Source: Termitomyces sp. T153 (Eukaryota > Basidiomycota > Agaricomycetes > Agaricales > Lyophyllaceae). Taken from it: a DNA stretch of 64,000 bases. The notes beneath the pieces were generated by a model. The model was not told the DNA's origin. It was given only the letters and a program-made list of their open reading frames with translations, and ran no database searches. A program made the translations under genes and the position numbers. Of the stretch, positions 32,719 through 45,042 are shown in pieces. Position 1 is the first letter of the stretch. Each line of letters begins with the position of its first letter. The DNA is taken from contig JACKQL020000037.1 of the NCBI GenBank assembly GCA_018296165.2, positions 124,001 to 188,000 on the forward strand. The letters are read 5' to 3'.

Positions 32719-33959
32719 ATGGCTACCAACCTCTACGAAACACTTGGGATCTCTAAGTCTGCCACCCCAGAACAAGGTGCTTTGCAACACTCAGCGCCTC
32801 GACTATAGCTGACCTTTGTTACTTCCAGTTCGCAAGGCATACAAGAAGAAAGCACTTGAGACGCACCCAGATAGACTTGGGCCCGGAGTATCGTCCGCCG
32901 ACAAAGCTCAATCTGAAGATTTTTTCAGAAAGGTAGCTTGGGGTGGTGTACCAGATACGATGGCATATGCTCATTCATCTTTCTAGGTTAATAATGCATA
33001 CGAGGTGTTGAGAGATCCTCAAAACCGCAGGGTTGGTTGTTCTTACACCGAACTCTTCCTCTTTGCGTTGACTCTGTATTCAAGATTTATGATCAGCATG
33101 GCGTTTGGCCCCCACCTGAAGCATCGATGCCCTACAGAGGCGCCAACAGCAGCCACCGTTCGCATGGGCAATACCATTCCGGCTCGAGGAACAACTTCTA
33201 TGACCCGTGGGGAGGCCATCGCTCAGCGTTCATGTTCACTGATCCTTTCGCCCTTTTTGATTCGATCTTCGACGACATTTCACCTCATCGAGGTTCTCAC
33301 CATTACCGTCACCATCATGAAAGGCCTTGGTTCGCTGCAGAGCTGTCCAGGCTGATGGATGATGACTTTGGTTTCCCGCACCATGGATTTGGAGGCTTCA
33401 CGGACTTTCCCTTCGGCCGTGGCATGCTGCCTGCTTCCCAACCTCCTTTCTTTGGTATCAATAATGGCGGTCAATGGCAGGCTGAAAGTTTCGTCTCTAC
33501 AACGGTCAACGGCGTCACGCAAAGTTCACACCGACGTCGTGATTGGAACGTAGGTGTTTTCATCTTTCATCATGAGGACGCGACTGAAAATCTGTTGTCC
33601 CGACCTTAGGGAGACGAGCATGAGACGCACACTTATGCTGATGGTAGAAAAGTTCATAAGGTCAATGGCGTGGAGCAGGCCCCTGGTCACGACCAACTTC
33701 CGCCTCCGCCTGCTCATTCTAGGAACCAAAGCGATCAGCGTTTGTCTTCTTCTGTGTCTATAATACTTTTGATTGTTTGATACGTGTTTACGATAGCACT
33801 CATGATTGAGGACCGCCCTTATCGACCCGGTAGAGGACACCATGAACAACGTATGTCATTGTTTTTTTAGCTCTTTTCCTTCAGGGGTTGATGTATGAGT
33901 GACTCACAGGGCATGACCAGACTGAGCCTCGGGACCCACACCACTGGTGGAGGTGGTAG
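32719..33959 (+). CDS. DnaJ (HSP40) co-chaperone, DNAJB6-like
   Basis: A J-domain protein that stimulates the ATPase of HSP70. The J domain spans about residues 1-70 in three exons: MATNLYETLGISKSATPEQ, VRKAYKKKALETHPDRLGPG (with the essential HPD) and VNNAYEVLRDPQNR, followed by YDQHGVWPP. A Gly/Phe/His-rich middle (DPFALFDSIFDDISPHRGSH, FPHHGFGGFTDFPFGRGM) resembles the G/F region of DNAJB6-type proteins. Then come a beta part (SFVSTTVNGVTQSS) and a hydrophilic tail (THTYADGRKVHKVNGV). The tail continues in two small exons (LMIEDRPYRPGRGHHEQ and HDQTEPRDPHHWWRW). No Cys-rich zinc domain is present, so it is a class II type. Confidence 0.88.
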
Positions 33960-34544
33960 ATAATTGTGAGTTGTTGGCTCTGAATGAGGTCCATTAGGTC
34001 GTTTCTTTGTCTATTTTTCTTTCTGTTCGAATGGCCGCGCTCGCTGTATACGTTTCGATCATGTAAGCTCCCTGGTTTCTGAAATAATGAACATTGTATA
34101 TGTGGACAAATACCCTACTTTCCCAGTCTTTTGTTTGTCTTCCTAATATTACGATTATGTATCATTGTTAAACATTAAACTTCGCCTATGTCGACGTCTC
34201 TACATACTGAGCAGTGAGAATAGATGTCCCGGATTTCTCCTCAAAGTCATTTGCAGTTTTGCTACACTGGTTCTTCGTTATTGCTGTCAAACGGGTGTCC
34301 TGTCTTAGATATCGTCTTCCCTCAGTTCCTTCGTCACACTTTTTGTTGAACTTTAAAGCTCCGCTATCGATATCTAGAATGATACGTCACCAAGCTTTCA
34401 TGGTACCACACCGAGCTTTCATCACACGGTGATCAATTTAGTGTGTTACTAAGAGATAGTTGTGGGGTAAGTACATTGAGATCCAGTGCTAAATGTCCAC
34501 AATATAGCTTCTTTTCTCTATCCCCCAGGCTCAAGAAACAACTA
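33960..34544. other. Convergent 3' regions, no gene seen
   Basis: AT-rich sequence between the DnaJ stop and the end of the next gene, with no coding signal. It likely holds both 3' UTRs. Confidence 0.5.
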
Positions 34545-37409
34545 CTACAATCCTTCAAAGAATGACAAATCCTGCGCAGATAGTCCCCCAGGGGTAGCCG
34601 ACGGTGTATACTTCAGAACAGAAGACGCAGGTGCAGGTTCTAACCCATTTTTCACATGATTCGCCCTCGGCGCTGGCGACGCCACCCCCAGCCGTGGAGG
34701 AGGAGAAGGCGACATTGTCGACGTCTGCAGGCCCGAGAAGCCTGGTGGCCGGATGACAAGGGGAAAGCCAGACGGAGAGGAAGTCGACGAGGCCACTGCA
34801 CTGATTGCGTCCTTCTGCTGTGCCTGCATCGAACTCAAAAGAGCGGCTGTACTTGATGTTGATGAGGCGTGAGGTCCCCCTGGAGGTGGGGGGAGGAGTT
34901 CTGGGAGGGGAGATGGAGGTGCTGGCCACCTGCCTGTGCGACTGGCCGCTAGGTTTACCAGACTTAGTGTTCGTTGATAGTCAGCTGCTCGTGACCCTTT
35001 ACGGGGAGGAGTAGATGGGTGCTTGGTGGGAGGCTGTGGTGGAGGTTGTGATGGCATTTCAGGCGAAGGAGCTGTAGGCGGTTGGCTGAGGAGTGAAGGC
35101 TTTGCAGGAGTTTGTGGTGGGGAAGGGTCGTGAATTGGAGAGGAGACAAAGTCATCAAAGTCATCGAAGAGGTTACTGTTTGACTTTGTCTGATGACTTG
35201 AGGTATCTGGAAAGAGACTTTGATCGGAGAAGACAGAGGATGTGCTTGAGTCAGAAGGGAGGGACGACTGAAAAACTGGTGGGGCACGGAAGCTGGCCAA
35301 CTCGTGCTCGTCCTCAAAAATGTTCCGTTGTGATGAAGCTCTCGAATGAGACGGTGTACTTGGGAATTTGGTGGGTGGAGGTGGTGGGAGGATTGGTGCA
35401 GGGGGCAAAGTTGCAATGGATCCCGAGTTACTGCTTGAGGACGATCCAGTAGACATAATGGCTATTGGTGCCCGCCTGCCAGAAGAGGGCGTCTGCGACC
35501 GTGCGGTGAATGCTGATGTGTCGAAAGGAGACGAAGAATGTCCATTGGATCGTGAGGACGACGGCGCGCCTTGGGATTCAGTCCTATCGTGGCTACTTGT
35601 TAGCGGACGTAGAGGGGGAATCGATGTGGTGGGCAATTGGGAAGGTGGAAGGGAAGGAATGACTGGCTGCACCGCAGGCATTGTCACTTTACTCATCGTC
35701 GATGGGGAGTCAAAGATGGAGAACGGATCTACCTGTGGGTGTGCAGACGATTTTAAGGCCTGGGATGTAAGGTTCTCGGATACGAGGTTGGTGGGAGGTG
35801 CCCGCGGAGGAGGTGCGAGAAGAGGGGGAAGTGCCGTAGATGAGGGGGTTCTGTTGAGCATATCGGACAACTCTTTGAGTTGATCATTCTCGTCAGCTTC
35901 GTCGTTTGCACTTGGTACGATATCGGAGAGGAATTCTAGATCGTCCGTCGAAAGAGCGAGTGAGTCTTTCACGAGCGATCCACTGGCTTTATTGCGAGCG
36001 AATCGCCCAAGGAACCGAGACACAGCGGATGGCGCCTGTGGGGTTTGCTCGGCTATACCAGGTGCAGTGATCTGCGAAGACGGCGCAGAGGTTATGAGTG
36101 TAAAGTCGGCAACTGGACCAGAACCCAACAAATTAGGCGTGGAAGAGTGTGTCGAGGATTTTGCACTGTCAAGGCTTGGGCGAGTCGATCGTGTGACAGG
36201 GGACGATACACTTCCATTCGATGATGATACTGTTGTTGATATGGATGGTGCAAGTCCAGGTGATTCGGACCGCCGAGGATTGGCCTCGACAGAAGGATTT
36301 GCAGATTTTCGGCCAAAAAACGATAATAGCCCACCACTGCCTTTCTTTTTCATCTCGACAGTGGGTGAAGGTTCTTCCTTCTCCTTTTCCACCACTCGCC
36401 AGCCGGGAGGGAGAAGATCGTCGTTAGTGAAATCGATACGGGATTTTACAGAAACCTCCCATTCTGTCGACCCTTTCGATGCCATATACAAGGTGAAAGG
36501 GCTGAGCCGGGTTATTGGTACATGTCGTGACAAACGAAGAGCATCTCCCATATGCTTTGCGGTGAATGTCTTGGAGAATTGTAAAGATGACGGTAACGTC
36601 AGATCGCGAGGCATAAGTCGATTAGTGATGGAATCCCTAAAGCAGTTGTATGTAAATTTACGGTCAAAGAATGTGAAAGTGTACCCACAGCCCCTCAATG
36701 TTTTCTAGACCACTCCGGACCTGCGCATGATCTTCAGGAGGGGATTGGATGGGCCATAAGTCACTCGAAAGTGACTTGAAATCATCAAGAATAGACGCTA
36801 GAAGTTCTGGTGGCTATATGATCGTTGGTAGACATTGAGAAGATACAAAAAGTACCGACGTACAACATGCTCATCTTGTCGCGCTTTCTGTCGTTTTGCC
36901 TCCTCCCATTCATCGACCGGGCTTTCAGTTTTGACCTCATGATCTGATGCGTCCCATGAGGGTACCCAGACATCCCCTTGTTCAGTATCAGCGGGAGAAA
37001 CAACGGATCCGACTGCCCAGGGATCTAGATCCGGCTCGTTAGCTTTTGAAACGGTCTCAAATGTGCCAAATGCATCAGGGCTTGCTGGTCTAATCTCAGG
37101 ATCTTGAATGGATTCTGACGTTGACTTAGGAGAAGCCGGCTCGGGCGGTGTAGATGGCAGCGGTAGCTCATGATTCACTGGTGGACTGACAGACAACGAG
37201 GGCTGGCCCAGAGGAATATCGTCGTAAGGAGATGCCCAGCCCGTCCCCGCTGGCTCGGACGGCACCCAGAGGGACGTCTGGTCTGTCGAGGGCTCTGCCC
37301 AGCTGACTGCAGCACCGGTTGACCAGGAGGGCAGTGCGATGTCTGTTTCTGCGTCAGACGGCTGTCGTTTAGCAGGCTCATGCCAGGCGTTGGCCCAAGG
37401 ATCGTCCAT
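34545..37409 (-). CDS. Protein with clathrin-adaptor-binding motifs, otherwise uncharacterised
   Basis: I do not recognise a named family. I start at ATG 37409 (MDDPWANAWHEPAKR); the longer frame opens on TTG. Exon 1 is acidic and Trp-rich. Exon 2 holds PPELLASILDDFKSLSSDLW. A 52-nt intron (gtgggt...tttag) joins to exon 3, DSITNRLMPRDLTLPSSLQF. An N-terminal globular part follows (MGDALRLSRHVPITRLSPFT, VSVKSRIDFTNDDLLPPGWR). The last 550 residues are disordered, rich in Ser and Pro. They contain DPFSIFDSP, NIFEDEHE and NLFDDFDDFVSS, which resemble the DPF and acidic-Phe motifs that bind adaptor ear domains. I infer a role in clathrin or AP-1 traffic. Total is roughly 930 residues. Only 86 bp separate it from the divergent Ste50/Ubc2 gene. 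Confidence 0.65.
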
Positions 37410-37438
37410 GGCCGCAGCCAAGTTATAATTAGACAATA

Positions 37439-37444
37439 CACGTG
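37439..37444. promoter_or_regulatory. CACGTG E-box in an 86-bp divergent promoter
   Basis: CACGTG within ATACACGTGACC, 30 bp upstream of the minus-strand start (37409) and 52 bp upstream of the plus-strand start (37496). Confidence 0.5.
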
Positions 37445-37495
37445 ACCTGCCTTTTCTTGTCTTCGTGAGGTCCTTGTCACTTCCGCTTCCACACC

Positions 37496-39970
37496 ATGGA
37501 CGAGTCTTTCCCGGAGCGCCTCATCACGGACTGGGACGAGTCAGATGTCCACAACTGGCTCTCCTCCCTCGGCTATCCCCAATATGAAAGCCAGATACGA
37601 GGTCCAGTCGCTTTTCCTCGCTGCTCACCATCATTCTCATTTTCCTGCTAGAACACAACATTTCTGGCGATGTTCTCTGCTTGCTTGACCCGGAGGGCCT
37701 CAAGGGAGTCGGAATTGCCACCATAGGTCAACGGCTCTCCATTCTAAAGGCTGTCTACCTCCTCAAAATCGCTCACGGTGTTCCTATTGAGTCGGATCAC
37801 TATGTACCACCTTGTAAGTTGTCTGCTCTGTCAATGGCGTCGACCTCACTTCAGTGCCAGCGGAGGTCCCGGAAAGAGCAGAGAATAACCTTACGCTCGA
37901 GAGCTTGTATACTGTGGTCACAGATCAGGGTACGTTCTAGATCCATTGCCCATGTCAAGAAGCACCGTCGTGACTGTTACCATAGCGCACCGCATACAGA
38001 CACTGGAGGAAGATAACCGTAGCTTGAACACATCCTTACAGTCACTGACTGATGAGATCCATTCACTACGCAACTCTGTTCCGCGAAATGTACGTCCAGG
38101 CACTCTTCGGTTCCTGAAAGATTTACAACGGTATTCTGTCACAGGAAGAGTCATCACTCCGTCGACAACCCTCATTCAAATGGGCTCAATTTGTCAAACC
38201 ACAAAGCTCACCCACCAAACCCGACCAAGCCTTTGATTCCCCTCATCCTTCGCCGCAACAATTAGAACACGATGTCCCACCAATAGCTCGAAATGCAGGC
38301 ACATCGGGGCCATCGCAGTCAAGTTCACAGGCTCCCACATATCCGCCCACATCTTCCCCCGAGAAGCATCGACCTCCTCCCGTATCAGTAACCGACCCCT
38401 CCGGCGGTAATTCTAATTCGACGCCTCAGACCCCCAAACCACACCGACAAGAAAGCTCCGAGAATTTGAACAAGAGTTTCAAGGTCACCTTGGATGATCC
38501 TACATGGAAGGTTCTTCCCGCCGCTCTCAAGAAATATCGCATTAACAACGATAACTGGCAAAACTATGCCATGTTCATCTGCTACGGTTCATCGGGTACG
38601 TTACTGAACCATGACGTACTCATTTAGTCGCCTGACATAGTATAAACTAGGCAATCGCATAGACCGATGCTTGTCTTACGACGAAAAACCCTTGCTCCTC
38701 TTCCAAAAGCTCAAGGACGCCAAAAAGAACCCCGTCTTCATGTTGAAACATATTAAAGATATCCGTTCACCCATAGTCGTTGCTCAGCAGAAGCACGCAG
38801 CCCGGAAGGCATCATCCATCATTTCTGCTGACGCTCCCACAAATTCCGCAACTCAAGGCCATACCAAAACTCCCTCCACTTCCAGGACAAATCGACCACC
38901 ACGACTAGAAGTGCAAGATATTTCCGCCCCAGCGCCTCTAGGATCATCGTCTTCTATCGGATCGTCTCTGAGCCCACAGCCCGGGTGGCCAGAACCTAGT
39001 GTTTCGTCACCAGCCAATGACACCAGCACAAGAGGCGACGACATGTTCTCTCTGGGATCTGCAAGCATGGTACGGTCCTCAACGGCATCGACTTCGACCG
39101 TTGCTACAACGACCACCAATATGACTGGTACCACAGTTACTGCGTCAAGTAACGATCATGACACAAAGCCGAAAACGCTTGAGCACATCGAGTCGCTCCC
39201 GAGCGCGAGTATCAGCGCGAAGGACGTTCCCGTATCGGCCAACACAATATCATATGCTGTTGCCATATATCCATACATGGCAGAGCAGGATGATGAATTT
39301 GATGTTGTCGTGGGAGACACTTTTGTCATTTTATCTCGTGCTCGGGGGTGGTGGATAGTACAACGCGATCCTACAGGGTCAGGCATTGTCGAACCAGACA
39401 AGCAAGGCTGGGTGCCAGCAGGATGTCTTTTGGAGACCAACGTGCCCGTCGCGTCCGCCATAGCAGAAGCGACGGCTGCGAAAGGCGGGTCGACATCGGA
39501 CGGTGCAGTATCAAAGACACCAATTTTGCCTTTGAGCATCATATCGACGAGTTTCCCCGGTATTGCGTTGATGGATTACACCAAGAAGGGTGACGAAGAG
39601 CTTGATCTGGTGAAAGATGATGCTCTAAGGGTATTCAAGCGATACAATCATTGGTCATACGTGAGTTTATTGTTTTTTTAGAGTGGGTCAGATAGCAATG
39701 TTTCACTAGGCTGTCAAAGAGGATGGTGGTGATCGTGGGTGGGTTCCAGTGAGTTGCCAGAAATTTTCTGTGCCGAGAAGAGTTCTCATTGATTTTTTTC
39801 AGTCTTGGTTCATCGGCAAAGTGGGGCAACCCGGTGCTGTCCCAGCGACACCAAACAGCAGTGCCTCGCATCTGCATTCATCGTCTGAAGACGCCAACCA
39901 ACCTCAGGTCTCACCCATGTCCTCCGCGTTTCCAACAAATCAGACACGGCTGACTGTCCCGCTTTCTTAA
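37496..39970 (+). CDS. UBC2: Ste50/Ubc2-type MAPK pathway adaptor (SAM-RA-SH3-SH3)
   Basis: A scaffold linking Ras or G-protein signals to the MAPKKK of the mating and morphogenesis pathway. Domains in order: a SAM domain (WDESDVHNWLSSLGYPQYES, then HNISGDVLCLLDPEGLKGVG and QRLSILKAVYLLKIAHGV); a coiled or disordered linker; a Ras-association domain (KSFKVTLDDPTWKVLPAALK, NNDNWQNYAMFICYGSS, LLFQKLKDAKKNPVFMLKHI); and two SH3 domains. SH3-1 reads AVAIYPYMAEQDDEFDVVVG and GWWIVQRDP. SH3-2 reads GIALMDYTKKGDEELDLVKD and GWVP then SWFIGKVG. Ascomycete Ste50 has only SAM and RA; added SH3 domains are known from basidiomycete Ubc2, so the layout supports that assignment. It has at least six introns and shares a short promoter with the gene on the other strand. 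Confidence 0.88.
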
Positions 39971-41059
39971 TGCTTTCCAACACACCTGTGCCCTCACTTA
40001 CGTTCATTATCGATATCATTTTTCATTCGACCATTGCTGCATTTGTTTCTTGTATAATCTAGCGCATTCATTCATTCATTCATTCACTGACTGACCGCCT
40101 GACCACGACGTAGTATACGCATGCTTCGAGCTGTGTGCTTCTTGTGCGAGGCGAATGATTTCACTCGCCGTAGTGTACCTGTACATCTGTATATGTTGAC
40201 TTGTACGACAGACTGACTCTTAACGTTTCTCCTTGGGTTTATGTGTTGAAATCGTAGGCAGAGGATGCAAATGCAAATTTGAATTTGTTATATGTTTTAT
40301 GACAGTAAGTACTCGTTCACCGTTTTGCTGATAGACTTCATGGCGCTTTGGGTGCTTCATGGGAAATGGCTAGTGTGATTTGCATGAGACTCCATGGGGC
40401 TCGGACGGGAACGTGAACGCGTCAAAGAGGACATTTTGTGGCATAAATTTTCAGCTAGTAGGGACTCGGAGCTCGCGATTGGTTCTGCATCCGTTCTCGT
40501 TCTCCGTATTGTTGTTGAGTACAGGAAACCAACAGGAAACAAACTCGGTACACCAGGTGTTGCAACATTTGGAACAGAAAGGTGAAGACCATCAACGTTC
40601 AATACTCAATGCTGACAGTATAATTTCGGCCTTTCAGGTTGACACGGTGCTTTGAGGTTGAAATGCGTCCACATGTCTCACTCACCAAAGAAACAGCGAG
40701 GTCTCGATACACGAAGATGGTCTCTATGTTACCAACGGCATGCGCATACGAATCGGGACCATAACAACGTCGTCTTCATCTATCAAAAGGCTGAAATAAT
40801 GAGCGTGATGAAATCGGTACTTTGAAACTAACTTCAATGGGGTCCACCACTGGCAGCGGGTAAACCATGATCTGCATGGCTATAGCACCGTCTGGCAGCT
40901 GAAGACGGAACACAAGTGATGCGCCACCACCAACATATTGTGAACTACTTCATCCCATTTTTTTCTGTATCTCGAATCAATAAGTGTACGCCGTCGGGTA
41001 TCAATTAAGTAATTATTATTGTATCGTATACTACGGAGGAGCGAGTTGGATTCCTACAG
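39971..41059. other. Intergenic region with CATT microsatellite and a possible gene remnant
   Basis: (CATT)5 lies at about 40066-40086, in the expected 3' UTR of the UBC2 gene. On the minus strand, 40950 to 40724 can be read as GASLVFRLQLPDGAIAMQIM, VYPLPVVDPI, an intron, and LLIDEDDVVMVPIRMRM before a stop. It looks coding, but I find no start and no family, so it may be a remnant or a small gene with missed exons. Confidence 0.35.
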
Positions 41060-43117
41060 CTACCGTTTCCGAGATTTCTTTTTCTTCGTTTCGGAGGAAA
41101 CGTCTGCAGAAGAGGAAACTTCGAGGGTGCCCCCAGCTAGTTCAGCTTCTGGACCTTCACCGCTCTCAATTTTCATCCGTGTTTCCAGGAAAAACATGAC
41201 GTCCCTCAACTGATCCTCTAATTCATGAATCTTAGCAAGACTCTGCCCCTTATCTTTGTCAGCACGCTCAACCCTCTCCTTCATACTGTTCATGTTCTTC
41301 ATCAGACCCTCGCTAACCGCTCTTTCTTCTTTTAATTCCTTGTCCAATCTTCTAGCCAACTCGGTCGCTTTCTCTGCACGAGCTTCCGCACGGCTTTTTT
41401 CCTTCATTACATGCGCCAATCGTGCTTGTTCTTGATCCTCTCTCTTCTTCGCATCTTCCTTGAGTTGTTGGCCTAGTCGGTCTACTTGACCTTTCAATTC
41501 AGCCAACTGATTCTTCAACCTCTTTTCCTCGTCCTCGTAGTAAGATCGTTGAGACTCCAGCTGTGACGTGAGAAGATAGGAATATTCAATTCCTATAGCT
41601 TCGATCTTCTCTGCGCTCAGTGCATCTGCTTGGGTCGGTCCCAAACTGCCGTCCCTCGGCGGAACGCCAGTGGATGAGGCGGCACTGGGTAATTCGACGA
41701 GCTTTCCATCTGCCTTGTTCTGGATCAACCGATGGACATATCCGTCACCAGCATAGTCCCATACGCGCTGGGTTTCGAGTTCCAATGCATAGAGATGAGT
41801 TGTACTCTGGTAGTGAGCGTGTGCGTGCGCTCGTCCATACCGGCCACAGCCGATATTACCGCAGATAAGACAGATCCAAAGATTAGTTGTCGACGAACAG
41901 GATGAACATGAAGAAAGCGTGGGCGTCGAAGGGTTGGCAAACGGAATTGGCAGTGTTGAGCGGGTGGATGAAGATGTAGGGTGAGATGATTGAAGAATCT
42001 GTGAATATCGGCAGACAGGACAGCTAAGACAGATGAGATGAGATGGGGGATGCATATCGGTTACGGGACAGAAAACTGACCGGCTGTCTCCCCACTTACT
42101 TAGACACTGACAATGGAAAGTATGAGAACATGGTACAGTGATCAATCCTGTAATGGCTGCATCCATTCGTTCCAAACAAACCGGGCATGTCGGGAGCTCA
42201 TACATGGTGGACTGAGGAGAGCTTATCTTGTGTATCGCCTGGGAGACCGAGTCTTCTGTATCGACGACCACAGATAAAACATGCACAACACTGCAGGTTT
42301 CAGGCTGTCAAGTTGCTCAATAAGAAAAAAAGCTCGAGCTAGACATAAAGATACCCACATCCATAGAATTGAAAGGCTTGCCATTATAAGCCTCAACAAA
42401 TTCGGCAGCGTCGGCGGGGTTGAAGAATTTGATAACCGCAATGGAACGATTGGGTACAGAATCACTAAAATAATTCGCTGTCAAGCTGGCCGTGTTTCAG
42501 TTACCATCGGTATACTCACCGAATGAGACGAAGGTGAGCCATACCTTCCACTGCAGGAGCGACAAACGTCAAGAAGTCTGAAGGAGTCATGTAAGCCGGG
42601 ACTGCAAGGACTCCGAGAATAACTCCATCAGAGTCTTCAGTTGCTGGTGAAGGTGGTGGAGGCACAGGTTCTTGCGGCGCGTCTGTAGTCGCAGCCTCCC
42701 GAAAAACATGAACTATTCCTTCAGGCAAATTAGTAGTCCCGGATTTGCTCCGAGTGTGCGGGATAAACGTCGCCTGAAGAGTTCCTGCTCTAGCATAAGG
42801 CTCCTGGACTATCACGGCAGAACAAGGACGATGGTCGAACCTCTGTTGGTTTCTCTTCCCTTTCCTACGGCATAAGGTGCTTTATTCATGTCTTCGAAGT
42901 CAACCCAATTGATATGTATAGGCCCAAATCGATAGTCTTTGTTTGATGGTTTCAAGTTGTTCTGATCTACAGGAGGTCTCTTACGAATCCTATGTGCAGG
43001 CAGATGCTGGAATAAACGGGAGGGTATAAAGGCGTCGTCAGCTTGAGGTTGAGATTGGGATAACTCTGGTTTGCGTTGAACGACGATGCGTATGTGATAT
43101 CCTCTGGAGCAGCGCAT
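41060..43117 (-). CDS. ETP1: BRAP2/ETP1-type RING ubiquitin ligase
   Basis: Homologue of BRAP2 (IMP), a RING E3 that binds nuclear-localisation signals and modulates Ras-MAPK signalling; yeast Etp1 acts in ethanol tolerance. I take the ATG at 43117 (MRCSRGYHIRIVVQRKPEL); the longer frame opens on TTG. The BRAP2 domain contains FRFGPI-type text (DYRFGPIHINWVDFEDMN), GIVHVFREA and VILGVLAVPAYMTPSDFLTF. The RRM-like part is SIAVIKFFNPADAAEFVEAY. RING: CPVCLERMDAAITGLITVPC, SHTFHCQCLSKWGDS, RCPVCRYSQ, with one intron inside. UBP zinc finger: LWICLICGNIGCGRYGRAHA, THLYALELETQRVWDYAGDG. A long coiled coil (LKNQLAELKGQVDRLGQQLK) and a KKKKSRKR tail complete it. All zinc ligands appear present. Confidence 0.92.
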
Positions 43118-43929
43118 TTCAGAGCGACATTGGGACAATTTCGAAAGCTCATCACTTACTGAATTAACTGAATTTGGCTTGTGTATTTATGACGCTCGTG
43201 CATAATACATGCACATGTCCTCGATCGATTCTTGCATTTGTTTGGGACATAGCACTCTTCGCAAGCATCTTTCCATTCACTGGCTCCAGTCACCTCGCCA
43301 ACTCAAAAAAAATTCTCCAAGGTCATCTTGACTCGATGCTGTGGACCGGTTGTGCTACAAATTCACTTGATTGAATGTTATGAGGATCCTCAGCCTCCGT
43401 ATACTTGGTAAATGAAGTGCTATCGTCACCCTAGTTGCAATTGTTGATACCGGCAAACATATTTCTGCCAAGCTCGATGCAGAGTCTCATCCGCTTACTA
43501 AAGTACCTAGACCGTAAACGTCATTTTTCGGTGGTTTGAATTCCTATACCATCGTACTCCCGTATGGTTACCTTTGTCCACGATTGGTGACACATACTTA
43601 AGGCAAGGATTACTAGCACTCGTATCTATCTTCCACCTGGCCAACGCTGAGCCAAAACAGACTCATTTAAATTGATTCTCCAGCGTCCGATTTCCTCCCA
43701 GGTTCAGCTTTTTTCAATATCAACATTCTCGTGCTCAAGCATTCAAATGTGTGGTTTATAGCCTACTACCTGTATAGGCAATTACATAAGATATAAGGGC
43801 AATTGATGGATTACTATTGTGTTTGGTTGACAGGTCTTGACATGTTTAGTTGAACGAAGATCATGCGAAGGTGTGGCCAAACCTCGCTGAACTGACGTTC
43901 TGGACCAAACAGCCTGAAAGCCACAAATC
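43118..43929. other. Intergenic region, no gene seen
   Basis: Divergent space between the BRAP2 and Nudix genes. Short open frames only, without recognisable protein. Confidence 0.45.
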
Positions 43930-44939
43930 ATGTATATCCACATCGTTCGTGATGCCTCACATTCCTTGATTTCCTTAACAAAGCCACTCACATTTCGGTC
44001 GTTGAACGTCATCCGGGCAGCACTCTTAGGGCTGAAGGAGGAGGCCGATAGGTCATCAAATTTGATTGTGGCTCCCAGGAATGCTGCAGTCCTGATACCT
44101 TTCTGTAATGTGAGAGGTCATCCGGGAATTCTGTTTGAATTAAGGAGCACTTCACTACGATCTCATTCCGGGGAAATCTGGTACGAGTATTCCACTGTCA
44201 TGATTGTTGGATAAATCAACAAGGGTCCTACTTTTGGGGTTCACTTCAGTTTTCCTGGCGGCCGCGTGGACAAGGTGCGTCTTTGTTGGACAAAGATGTC
44301 GTGATTCTAGTGTCTCGAACACAAACAGAGAGACAAATCATTTCTTGCGGGTGCCTTGAGGGAATCACACGAGGAACTGGGAATAGCTCCGGATCGCGTG
44401 GATGTGTTGGGTGAGATTGGATCGCCTCAACTGAACTTTCGGGGTGATATGCGTGTGTGGCCTTTCGTGGTGAATACGATGAATTCATTCTCATGCGTCT
44501 GCCAAACGGCATCAATATTAATCAAATCTATATCTATTCCGTATGACAGGGCTTTGTTCATCCGGAATCAGTTGTGAGCTCAATACAAAACATGTCTCAA
44601 GATGACGCGCTACCATCCCTCGACCTTCTTTCGCTCCGTAGTGAAGTGTCATCACATGAAGTTGCACTTGTATTTCATGTGCCGCTAGTTGTTCTCGCGG
44701 ACCCCAGACGACACAGAACATCTAGCTTCCGTGGCTCCCTTCCGTACATCACAGTCGATGTGCAAGACGTAGTCGAGGATGCTGGAGGAAGGGAAGTTGG
44801 CATCACGTCTCTGTCGAAAGAAGGAGCTGATAATGATGTCAATAATGATCTCAAAAAGCATACGGGGAAAATTGAGGTGTGGGGGTTGACGGGATGGTAC
44901 CTTTCAATGTTAATGCAGATCCTACGTATATTTCCGTAA
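43930..44939 (+). CDS. PCD1: Nudix hydrolase, CoA diphosphatase type (PCD1/NUDT7-8 like)
   Basis: Hydrolyses CoA or its oxidised or acylated forms to 4'-phosphopantetheine and 3',5'-ADP, usually in peroxisomes or mitochondria. The start MYIHIVRDASHSLISLTKPL leads to AAVLIPFCNVRGHPGILFEL and STSLRSHSGEI, the CoA-specific upstream signature (LRxHxGEI). An intron splits a Cys codon before FPGGRVDK. A 54-nt intron (gtgcgt...aaacag) joins to RDKSFLAGALRESHEELGI, completing the Nudix box (G-x5-E-like start, RE-x2-EELG end). Next come VDVLGEIGSPQLNFRGDMRV and, after a third intron, GFVHPESVVSS. The last part is KIEVWGLTGWYLSMLMQIL, typical of the family C-terminus. No clear PTS1 tripeptide is seen at the end (RIFP). 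It converges on VMA12, with only 103 bp between stops. Confidence 0.88.
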
Positions 44940-45042
44940 TGTATCGTCAACGGAAGGCGTGTCGCATGAATCGAGGTGAGACAACGAATAGACGGAGCTT
45001 TGTGCAGCGTACAATTGACTAACAATCACCTTAGAGCAGATG

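Noticed and set aside
35368..36708. Long plus-strand frames opposite the adaptor-like gene
   Set aside because: Gly/Asp-rich shadows of a Ser/Pro-rich gene on the minus strand, with no domain or promoter.
41725..41940. Short Arg-rich frames within BRAP2
   Set aside because: Other frames of the zinc-finger coding exon; no independent support.
43174..43374. Small plus-strand frame of 66 codons downstream of the BRAP2 start region
   Set aside because: No domain, no suitable promoter and no splice partner; likely chance.
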